Shown here piece after piece: positions 43,929 through 55,900 of a stretch of 64,000 nucleotides of DNA. The stretch is taken from positions 603,209 to 667,208 of the forward strand of contig NZ_FRCX01000002.1 of NCBI RefSeq assembly GCF_900143065.1. Direction: 5' to 3'. A program made the position numbers and the translations under genes. Positions within the stretch are counted from its first letter, which is position 1, and every line of letters starts with the position of its first letter. The notes under the pieces were generated by a model that did not search any database, was not told where the DNA came from, and saw only the letters and a program-made list of their open reading frames with translations. Source of the stretch: Duganella sacchari. GTDB taxonomy: Bacteria; Pseudomonadota; Gammaproteobacteria; Burkholderiales; Burkholderiaceae_D.

Positions 43929-46900
43929 TTAAATCCTTATCGTTGTCACGCCGTCTTGTGGCGCCGGACGCCGTGTCTCCAGTTCCCGCGCCAGCAAGGC
44001 CACGGTTTGTGCCGCAAAGATGGTTTCAATCGGCAGCGTCACGCCGGTCTCGCGGGTAATGCGGCTTAGTACCTGCACTGCCATCAGCGAGTGGCCACCC
44101 AGTTCGAAGAAGTTATCCTGAACGCCAATGCGGCCAACCTTCAATACCGAGGCCCATATCGCGGCAATGGTTTTCTCCACGGGCGTCGAGGGTGCGACAT
44201 ACTCCTGCACGAAGGAGACGGCATCCGGTACCGGAAGCTCGCGCCGTTCGATTTTTCCGTTCGGCGATAAAGGCATCTTCTCCAGTACGACAAAGTGTGC
44301 CGGGACCATGTAGTCCGGCAGGCTACGCAGCAGCGTGGCGCGCAGCATTGGCGCATCAGGTACCGCTGGGCCGCACAAATAGGCTACCAGGCGCCTGTCG
44401 CCGGGAGTATCTTCGCGTAGCATGACCAGCATTTCGCCGATTCCGGCAATCGCGCCCAGCTCGGCCTCGATCTCCCCGAGTTCAATACGGAAGCCACGCA
44501 GCTTGATCTGATGATCGATCCGTCCCAGGTATTCGATCGCGCCATCTGGCAGGAAGCGCGCCAGATCGCCGGTCTTGTACAGGCGTGCGCCCGCACTGGT
44601 GCCAAATGGATCGGGTACAAACTTCTCGGCGGTCAGCGCCGGACGCTGGCGGTAGCCACGACCTACACCATCGCCGCCGATATGCAGTTCGCCCGCCGCG
44701 CCTGGCGGCACTGGCTGCATATCCTGGTCAAGGATGTAGAGCTGGGTATTGGCGATGGGACGGCCAATCGGAATCACCGTACTGCCTTGGGCCATGTCCC
44801 AGCTGTGGAACGACACCACATCGGACGCTTCGGTCGGGCCGTAGGTATTGTGAATGGCCGGGACTTTCGTGCGATGGCTGAACGATTCCAGTAACAGCTC
44901 GGCGCGAATTGGCTCTCCGCCCAGGAACACATGACGCAGAGGTAGCGGCCCGTGAGCCAGCAGTGGGTAGAACGCGCTTGGCGCGCAGTTGATACAGGTG
45001 ATGCCCTGCTCGCGGATGAGCGTCGCCGCGCCTTGCGGATCGTAGCCTTCGGCGGGCAAATGCAGCTCGCCACCTGAAATCAGGGCAGCATACAGGTTCT
45101 TCTGGGTCAAATCGAAGCTGAAAGATGAGAACAGCAGGATCTTGTCCTCCGCGCCAATCCCGAACTGCTTCACAAACCAGTTCACCAGATTGAGCAAGCC
45201 CCCCTGGTGCACCGCCGTTCCTTTCGGCTTGCCCGTTGAGCCGGAGGTGTAAATCACGTACGCCAGGTTCTGGGCGACAGCCTGCAGCGGCAAATTGGTA
45301 TCCGGATATGCTGCATCATCCTCCCGATCAAGGAACGCGACGGGCACGCCGAGCGCTTGCCGCGCGATGGGAAGATGGCTTTGCGTAAGCAGCACCGCCG
45401 GACGCGCATCGTCCAGCATGTAGGACAGGCGCTGTTCGGGATAACCGGGGTCCAGCGGCACGTACGCAGCACCGGCCTTGAGCACCGCCAGTACTGCAAC
45501 CACCATCTCCAGCGAACGCTCCATGCACACACCGACTAATGTGTCGGGTGCCACGCCGTGGCTATGCAGCCGGTGGGCCAGACGATTGGCGCGCGCGTTG
45601 AGCTGCGAATAGCTCAGGCGAATGCCACGGCACAGGACCGCCGTGCGCTCGGGTGTGCGCGCCACCTGGGCTTCGATCTGCCGGTGTATGGGCAAGCCGG
45701 ACGTATGCCGTGTCGCGCTGTCGTTCCAGCCGTACAGCACGAGCTGACGCTCGGCTGGTGTCAACATATCCAGGTCCCCGATGCGTGCATCCGGAGCCGC
45801 CACAATCGACTCCAGCAGGCGGGTAAAGTGCTGCGCCATGCGGACGATGGTGGATTCATCAAACAAATCCGTGCTGTATTCCATGCTGGCCGACAGCGTG
45901 TCGCCCTCGCCGCCTACGCCCAGCGTGAGGTCGAATTTGGCGCTTGCGGTTTCGGCGCGCAAGGGCTCCAGTTCCAGTCCGGCCAATTCCAGGTCGCCCA
46001 GTGGCGCGTTCTGCACCACCAGCATCACCTGGAACAATGGCGAGTGGCTGCGCTGGCGCTCCAGATGTAAGTCATCTACCAGATACTCGAATGGCAAATC
46101 CTGGCGCGCGTAGGCGGCCAGCGAATCAGCGCGTACCCCTTCCAGCAATGTGCGGAAGCGCATTGAACGGTCAATTCGCGTGCGCAGCACCAGTGTGTTG
46201 ACAAAGAAGCCAATCAAAGGCTCGATGTCAGCGCGATTACGGTTGGCGATGGAAGTCCCCAGGCAGATATCATCCTGTCCGCTATAGCGCGACAACACGA
46301 TATTGAATGCTGCGGCCAGCGACATGAACAGCGTTGTGCCAGTCTCGCGGCCAAGCGCCTGCAGGCCTGTTGCCACTGATGCGGGCAAATGGAAATAATG
46401 CACCGCACCGCGATATGTCTGCACCGGAGGCCGTGGACGGTCAGTGGGCAGCGTCAGAATCGCTGGAGCACCGGACAGATAATCACGCCAGTAGCTGCGC
46501 TGCGCATCCAGCACCGGGCCAATCAGCCAGTTGCGCTGCCACTGCGCAAAGTCGGCATACTGGATCGACAGCGGCGCAAGTGGAGATGGCAAGCCTTGCG
46601 TATAAGCGCTGTACAGTGCAGCCAATTCGCCTACCAACACACCGACTGACCAGCCATCGGAGACGATATGGTGCATCGTCAGCATGAAGCGGTGTTCGCT
46701 TTCACCCATGCGTACGATGGAAGCACGGATCAGCGGTCCGGTCGCCAGATCGAAAGGCGCCTGTGCCATGTCCTGTGCCATCCATGCGGCATGGGCTTCA
46801 CGTTCGGAACGTGGCAAATCACTTAGATCGGTCTGCACCAGCGGTAGCGTCACGGAAGCCGTGACACGCTGCACCGGTATGCCATCTTCCGCGTGGAAGG

Positions 46901-49900
46901 TAGTGCGCAGCGCTTCATGACGGCGGACTACTTCGTTCAAAGTGCGTTGTAATGCCTTAACGTCGAGCTGACCACGCAGCGTCAGTACGAAAGGCACGTT
47001 GTACGAGGCTGTACCGGCCGTGAACTGATCCAGCACCCACAAACGCTGCTGTGCATAGGACAGCGGCAAGGCCTGGTTGCGGTCCGCTTGTGGGATATGC
47101 TCGGCGGCGCTGTCCTGTTCCGTTTCACCGATCAATGCGGCAATGGCGCCGACCGTCGGCGATTCGAACAGCGACCGCAATGGCAGGTTCACGTTGAAGC
47201 GCGTGCGGGTACGCGATATGACCTGTGTCGCCAGCAGCGAGTGACCGCCCAGCGAGAAGAAGTTATCGTGCAGTCCGACACGCTCCACCATCAGCACTTC
47301 GGCCCAGATTGCGGCTACGGCGATTTCAACCTCGCCCGATGGCGCGACATAGTCGGCCTGGCTGCGCGACAGGTCCGGCGCCGGCAGCGCTTTACGATCT
47401 ACTTTGCCGTTGCCGGTCAGCGGGAAGCGCTCCAGCGATACAAAGTGCGACGGCACCATATACTCGGGCAGGGTTTTGCCCAAGCCTGCACGCAACGCCG
47501 ACTCCTCCAGCGAGGACACCACATATGCCACCAGGCGCTTGTCGCCCCGGTTGTCTTCGCGCGCCAGCACCAGCGCTTCGCGCACGCCATCCAGCGCCGC
47601 CAATGCCGACTCGATCTCGCCCAACTCGATGCGGAAGCCGCGTATCTTGATCTGGTGGTCGATACGGCCCAGGTACTCGATGCCGCCATCCGGCAGCCAG
47701 CGCGCCAGGTCGCCCGAGCGATACATGCGCGCCCCTGCCTGAGCGCTGAACGGATCGGGCACGAAGCGCTCCGCCGTCAGGTCCGGCCGGTTCAGATAAC
47801 CACGCGCCAGCCCGGCGCCAGACACGTGCAACTCGCCCGGAACGCCTACCGGCACCGGATTCTGGCGGCTGTCCAGAATGTACACACCCAGGTCGGGAAT
47901 CGGCACGCCGATCGGCGATGCGCTGGCGATCTCCGCATGCAGCGGCACATGGGTGACGTGCACCGTGGTTTCGGTGATGCCGTACATATTCACCAGCAGC
48001 GGCTGCGTGCGGCCATGCCGGATGAACCACGGCGCCAGCGCGGACTGGTTCAGCGCTTCGCCGCCAAACACCACCTGGCGCAGGCTGAGGGCTGGCGCGC
48101 CGGGCTGGCGGTCGGCTTCCATCAGTTGCTGGAATGCTGACGGGGTCTGGTTCAGGATCGTCACCTGCTCCGCCGCCAGCAAGGCGTGGAACTGCTCCGG
48201 TGCACGCGATACCAGATACGGCACCATCACCAGCTTGCCGCCATACAGCAACGCGCCCCAGATCTCCCATACCGAGAAATCGAAGGCATACGAGTGGAAC
48301 AGGCTCCAGCTATCTTTGTCGCTGAAATCGAACCACTGCGCCGTTGCCTTGAACAGCCGCGTCACATTGCCATGCTGGAGCAGCGCTCCCTTGGGTCGGC
48401 CAGTCGAGCCGGAGGTATAGATGACATACGCCAGATTTGATGGCGTGGTGAGATTGGCCAGGTTGCTGTCCGGCTGCGATGACAGCGCTTCATCGTCGAA
48501 GCACAGGACTGGTGCGTCACATGCGGGCGCCGTATGCGGCTGCGCCAGCACAACAGCCGGCTTGGCATCGGCAAGCATGTAGGCGATACGGTCCTCTGGA
48601 TATGATGGATCGAGCGGAACATAGGCGCCGCCCGCCTTCAAAATCGCCAGCAGGCCAACGATCATCTCCGGTTTGCGCTCCACAGAGAGTCCCACCAATA
48701 CGTCTGGCCCGACACCCATGGCGCGCAACCGGTGCGCCACGCGGTTGGCGCGGGCGTTCAGTTCAGCGTAGCTCAGACGCTGGTCTTCGCATACCAGCGC
48801 GATGGCGTCCGGGCACCTCGCAGCCTGCTGCTCGAACAGCTGGTGCAGGCAGAGTGATTCCGTGTGGCTGGCGGAGGGAACGCGCAGCGTAAGCGCTCGC
48901 GCGCTATCGTCCATCAGCGGCAGGTCGCCAATTGGCGTGTCTGGCGCTTCTGTCAGCGCTTGCAAAATGCGGGCATAGTGGCCGGCCATACTTTCAATGG
49001 TGGACGCGTCGAACAGGTCCGTGTTGTATTCGTAGTCAATATGCAGGACGTCGCCTTCCAGTCCCATTTCCAGCTTCAGCTCAAAGTGGGCGTGGGTCGC
49101 GCTGGAGCCATGCAGTCCGGCGATATGCAGGCCGCCTGCCCGGCTGCGGGCAAAGGCTGTATCGTCCACCTTGGGATCGCGCTCATTGTGGAAATTCAGC
49201 GCGACCTGCGCATACGGCAGGCTGGAGGCGTCGCGCTGCGGGGCGATATGGCTCAACACCAGTTCGAACGGCAGCGGATTCTCGTAGGCCGCCAGCAGGG
49301 AATCACGGGTGCGTTGCAGGACTGCGGTGAATGGCTCATCGATACTGGCACGGCTGCGCAAGGCCAGGATATTGACGAAAATCCCGATCAATCCGGTCGT
49401 GCCAGCAGGACGGTTGGCAGACAATGCACCAATGCAAAGATCATCCTGCCCGGTATAACGGTGCATCAGCGTGTTGAACGCCGCAGCCAGTACCATGAAC
49501 AAAGTCGCCTGCCGGGACTGTCCAAGACGCAGCAAACCATGGGTGGTTTCAACGGATATCACGGTGTGCAGCGTGGCGCCGTTATGTGTCATGACAGACG
49601 GACGCGCGCGATCAACCGGCAGCGCGAGCAGCGCTGGCGCATCAGCGAGTTGCGCGCGCCAGAAGTCAAGCTGGCTATCCAGCGAAGTTCCACTCAACTG
49701 AACGTTTTCCCAGTGCGTGTAGTCCGCATACTGCACAGGCAAAGGCGCCAGGGCCGGTGATGCGCCTTCGCGCAAGGCACAATACAGCGTAGTGAACTCG
49801 TCGAGCAGAACGCCCATAGACCAGCCATCGTACAGAATGTGGTGCAGCGTTAGCAGTAGTACATGCTCCTGCTCATGCAGTTTGAGCAGCGCTATGCGCA

Positions 49901-52900
49901 ATAGCGGTCCATGGCGCAGATTGAACGGCGTGACGGCTTCATTGCGGATGGCGTCCTTGATCTGATGATCGCGCTCAATTTCGCTCAGCACACTCAGGTC
50001 ACGCGTATCGATCACCGGTGCAAAAGGTGGCAATATCAGCTGCCGAGGCTCACCGTCTTCCGCAGTGAACACGGTACGCAAAGGCTCATGCCGGGCCACC
50101 AGATGGTTGAAGGTACGCTGCAGAATATCCGGGTCCACTATTCCTTTCAGCGACAACGCAATCGGGGCGCTGTATGCCGCGCTGCCCGGCTGGTATTGGT
50201 CCAGGAACCAGAACCGTTTCTGACCAAAGGACAGTGGCAATACGCCATTGCGATCCACGGCCGTGATGGCGGCGACAGAAGGCGCTCCCGCCTTGGCGAC
50301 AGCCATGCGTTGTACCATCCCTGCTACTGTCGGCGACTCAAACAGGCTGCGTAACGGCAGCTCGCAGGAAAATGCGTCCCGCACGCGTGCCACCAGCTGG
50401 GCTGCCAACAGCGAATGACCGCCTAGCGAGAAGAAGTTATCGTGCAGGCCGACACGCTCCACCATCAGCACTTCAGCCCAGATCGCGGCCACCCCGATTT
50501 CAACCTCGCCCGATGGCGCGACATAGGAAGCCTGGCTGCGCGATAGGTCCGGCGCCGGCAGCGCCTTGCGGTCCACTTTACCGTTGGCGGTCAGCGGAAA
50601 GCGCTCCAGCGATACAAAGTGCGACGGCACCATATACTCGGGCAGGGTCTTGCCCAGGCCTGCACGCAACGCCGGTTCCTCCAGCGAGGACACCACATAT
50701 GCCACCAGGCGCTTGTCGCCCCGGTTGTCTTCGCGCGCCAGCACCAGCGCTTCGCGTACGCCATCCAGCGCCGCCAGTGCCGACTCGATCTCGCCCAACT
50801 CGATGCGGAAACCGCGTATCTTGATCTGGTTATCGATACGGCCCAGGTACTCGATGCCGCCATCCGGCAGCCAGCGCGCCAGATCGCCCGAGCGATACAT
50901 GCGTGATCCTGCCTGAGCACTGAACGGATCGGGCACGAAGCGCTCCGCCGTCAGGTCCGGCCGGTTCAGATAACCGCGTGCCAGCCCTGCACCAGACACG
51001 TGCAACTCGCCCGGAACGCCTACCGGCGCCGGATTCTGGCGGCTGTCCAGAATGTACACACCCAGGTCAGGAATCGGCACGCCGATCGGCGATGCGCTGG
51101 CGATCTCCGCATGCAGCGGCACATGGGTGACGTGCACCGTGGTTTCGGTGATGCCGTACATATTCACCAGCAGCGGCTGCGTGCGGCCATGCCGGATGAA
51201 CCACGGCGCCAGCGCGGACTGGTTCAGCGCTTCGCCGCCAAACACCACCCGACGCAGGCTGAGGGCTGGCGCGCCGGGCTGGCGGTCGGCTTCCATCAGT
51301 TGCTGGAATGCTGATGGGGTCTGGTTCAGGATCGTCACCTGCTCCGCTGCCAGCAAGGCGTGGAACTGCTCCGGCGCACGCGATACCAGATACGGCACCA
51401 TCACCAGCTTGCCGCCGTACAGCAGCGCGCCCCAGATCTCCCATACCGAGAAATCGAAGGCATACGAATGGAACAGGCTCCAACTATCCTTGTCGCTGAA
51501 ATCGAACCACTGCGCCGTTGCCTTGAACAGCCGCGTCACATTGCCATGCTGGAGCAGCGCTCCCTTGGGTCGGCCGGTCGAGCCGGAGGTGTAGATGACA
51601 TACGCCAGATTCGATGGCGTGGTGAGATTGGCCAGGTTGCCGTCCGGCTGCGCTGACAGCGCTTCATCGTCGAAGCACAGGACTGGTGCGTCACATGCGG
51701 GCGCCGTATGCGGCTGCGCCAGCACAACGGCCGGCTTGGCATCGGCAAGCATGTAGGCGATACGGTCCTCTGGATATGATGGATCAAGCGGAACATAGGC
51801 GCCGCCCGCCTTCAAAATCGCCAGCAAGCCAACGATCATCTCCGGTTTGCGCTCCACAGCGAGCCCCACCAATACGTCTGGTCCGACACCCATGGCGCGC
51901 AACTGGTGTGCCACGCGATTGGCGCGGGCGTTCAGTTCAGCGTAACTCAAACGCTGGTCTTCGCACACCAGTGCGATGCCGCTCGGGGACCTTGCGGCCT
52001 GCTGCTCAAACAGTTGGTGCAGGCAGAGTGATTCAATGTGGCTGGCGGAGGGAACACGCAGCGTGCGCGCCCGCTCGATGCCGTCCATCAGCGGCAGGTC
52101 ACCGATAGGCGTGTCTTGCGCTTCAGTCAGAGCTTGCAGAAGGCGGGCGTAGTGGCCGGCCATATTTTCAATAGTGGAGGCTTCGAACAGGTCCGTGTTG
52201 TATTCAAGCGCGCACCATAGTCCTCCTTCGTCCTCGCTCACACTCAGCGTGAGGTCAAACTTGGCGCTAACTGTTCCGGTGGTGACAGGAGACAGGCGTA
52301 GTCCCGGCAATTCCAGCTCACCGATTGGAGCGTTCTGCAGCACGAACATGGCCTGGAACAGCGGCGCATGGCTGGCGTCACGCTCGGGCGCCAGGCGCTC
52401 AACCAACTGTTCAAACGGGACATCCTGATTGGCGAAAGCGTCCAGCGCTACCTGACGCATTTGCTCAAGCAAAGCCGCAAAAGGCAGATGCAAGTCGAGA
52501 CGGGACCGCAGCACAACGGTATTGACGAAGAACCCGATCAAGTCGCTCAATTCTGCGTGCTCACGGCCAGCTACGGGTGAGCCGGTGCAGATATCGCTTT
52601 GCCCGGCATAACGCGCCAACAGGATGTGATAGGCCGCCGCCAGCGTCATGAACAGCGTGGCGCCCTGGCGCGCACCGATGTCCCTTAGAACCGACGTCAC
52701 ACTGCTGTCAACGGTGAACACGTGCGACGCACCGGCGTAGGTCTGTACCGCAGGGCGTGGACGATCCGTCGGCAGCGTGAGCAAAGTTGGCGCATCGGCC
52801 AGTTGTTTCAGCCAGTAGTCCAGTTGTCGCTGCATACGGTCGCCAGCGAGACGCTCGCGTTGCCAGCAGGCGTAATCGGCGTATTGATGCGCCAATGGCG

Positions 52901-55900
52901 CCAACGGCGCTGCATGGCCTTGAGCGAAGGCGCTGTACAATGCGGCGACTTCGCGCACCAACACGCCAACCGACCATCCATCTGAAGCGATATGGTGCAT
53001 GGTGAGCAGCAGGATATGTTCGTCTTCCGCCAGTTGCAGAAGGCTGGCGCGCAGCAACGGCGCCTGCATCAGATCAAACGGCGTTTGCGCTTCAACCTGC
53101 GCGCGCCACGTGACTTGCGCCTCGCGTTCGGCGTGCGGCAAGTGCACCAGACTGACAACTGGAAGCGCCAGTTCGGCTACCGTCGAAATGCGCTGCACGG
53201 GCGTACCGGCTTCAGTTACAAAACGGGTGCGCAACACTTCGTGGCGCTCCAGGACATGGCTTAGTGTGCGCTGCAACGCCGCCGTGTCGAGCCGCCCATG
53301 CACGCGTAGCGCGAATGGTATGTTGTAGAACGCGCTCGACGTCTCCAGCTGATCCAGGAACCACAGACGCTGCTGGGCAAAGGACAAAGGCAAGGCCACA
53401 TCCCTTGATGCAACCGGGATATGGCTATCTTCGATATCGGGCTGTTGGGCGATGCTGGCCGCCAGCAGACGTACGGTGGGTGCTTCGAACAAGGTACGCA
53501 GCGCGATGTCGCGACGCAGTGCGCGGCGTAAGCGTGTCATGACGAGCGTCGCCAGCAGCGAATGGCCGCCCAGGTGGAAGAAATTATCATTGCGCCCCAC
53601 CTTATCCAGCTTGAGCACATCGGCCCAAACAGCGGCGACGGTGCTTTCCAGCGGGCCTGCAGGCGTTTCATAGTCGTCTTCTCCCCTGCTGCCCTCGGGC
53701 GCTGGCAAAGCACGGCGATCCACCTTGCCGTTACGGGTCAAAGGCAGTTGAGAGAGCCTGACAATATGAGCGGGTAGCATGTGCTCCGGCAGGCCGCCCG
53801 ACAGTGCGGCACGCATGTCTTGCGGCCGGAATGCATCCGCATCCATCGCCACGTAAGCCACCAGACGCTTGTCGCCAGGAGTATCTTCACGCGCCTGCGC
53901 GCTGGCTTCCCGCACACCAGCCAGTGCGCGCAGCGCGGCTTCGATCTCCCCCAATTCCACGCGCATGCCGCGTATCTTGACCTGCCCGTCAATACGTCCC
54001 AGGTATTCGATATTTCCGTCGGCCCGGCGACGAGCCAGATCCCCGGTGCGATACATGCGTGCCCCAGGCTGCGCGCCGTAAGGGTCAGGCAGGAAGGCTG
54101 CCGCAGTCAGCGCGGGCTGATTGATGTAAGCGCGCCCCAAACACATCCCGGCGATATACAACTCGCCCACGGCGCCGGAAGCGACCGGGTTGAAATAGGC
54201 GTCCAGTATATAAATCCGGGTATTGGCAATCGCGCGGCCTATCGGTGGCTGCGTGGGCCAGTCGTCCATGTCGCGCGCGTCGAGGCGGAACTGTGTGGCG
54301 ACGTGGGTTTCGGACGGGCCGTATTGGTTGAACAGGTTACCGCCAGCCGCGCGCATGAGCGCCTTGACTGCTGGACCGGCCAGCAACTGTTCGCCAGCCG
54401 TAATGATGTCGCAATGGCCTTTTGCGGCATCCGGCAAAGGCAGGCCGGCAAACTGCTGGAGTACGGCATTGGGCAGGAATACGCGGCGAAAGCCTCCGTT
54501 CAGCACCAGATGCTGAAGATGTTCCATGTCCTGACGCTGCGCTTCGTCGAGCAGCACCAGCGTGTCTCCTCCGCATAGCGTAGAGAATATCTCCTGGAAC
54601 GAGACATCGAAATTAAGCGAGGCGAATTGCAGTACCCGGCCGCCAGTAACGGGGTGCTCGGCCAACTGCCATGCGATGAGATTGGACAGCGCGGTATGGC
54701 TTAAGCCCACGCCTTTGGGCCGGCCCGTGGAGCCGGAGGTGTAGATAACGTAAGCCAGGTTGGCCATGTCCGGGCCGGTGACAGTGCTGATAGCCGCCGC
54801 CTCGCCATCTTCCGCCGCATCGTCCAGCAGCAGGTAAGGCGTGGCGGGCAAGCGTTCCAGCAGGGCGCGCTGCGTGAGCACCAGGCGCGGCGCAGCGTCG
54901 GACAGCATATAGGCCAGGCGCTCTTGCGGATAGTTCGGGTCGAGCGCCACGTAGGCGCCACCGGCTTTCAGGATGGCCAGCACGCCAATCACCATCTCTG
55001 GCGAGCGGTTGGTGCAAACACCGACGCATACATCCGGCCCGACGCCCTGGGAACGCAGTCGCTGCGACAGGATGTCAGACCGGCGATTCAATTGTGCATA
55101 GCTGAGCGTGACCGGTCCGAATTCCAGTGCGATACGGTCCGGCGTACGCAGTGCCTGCGCTTCAAACATGCGGTGTACCGGCTCGACGGCGAGGGGCGCA
55201 GCGGTTCGCCCGCCTTGTTCCAGTTGTGCCAACTGCTCTCTTGTGTCCAGCATGACGAGCGTATGAATCGGCGCTGAAGGCGCGGCAACGATCGCGTCGA
55301 GCAACCGGGCAAAGTGGCATGCCATACGCTGTATCGTCGCTGCCTGAAACAGGTCGGTGCTGTATTCCAGCGCGCAGGCCAGCGATCCATCCGCTTCCTC
55401 CGCCACGTTGAGCATCAGGTCGAACTTCGCGGTAACGCGTTCGGTCAGCACAGGATCCAGTTGCAAGCCTGGCAGTTCTAAGGTGCCAGCCGGTGTATTC
55501 TGCAGGGCGAGCATCACCTGGAATAGCGGACTATGGCCCGCGTTGCGCTCTGGCTTCAACACTTCGACCAACTGCTCGAACGGCACATCCTGATGGGCAT
55601 AGGAATCGAGTGCCGTACGGCGCGTATCGGCCAGCAGCTCATTGAAACTTGCGTACTCATTTACCTGCGTGCGTAGTACCAGCGTGTTGGCGAAGAAGCC
55701 GATCAACTTTTCCAGTTCGGGACGTGAGCGGTTCGCTACAGGTGTGCCGATGCAGATATCGGTCTGGCCCGAATAACGCGCCAGCAGGACGTTGAAAGCG
55801 GCAAGCAGCGCCATAAACAAGGTGCTGCCGCCCGGCTGCACCAGGGCCTGCAACGCCTGGCCAGTGACGCCGTCCACGGTGAAGTGCAGCACCGCCCCAC

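Noticed and set aside
47245..52205. The tandem near-identical segments as a mobile or CRISPR-type repeat
   Set aside because: They are in-frame A-PCP coding segments exactly one module apart, with no terminal inverted repeats or spacer structure.
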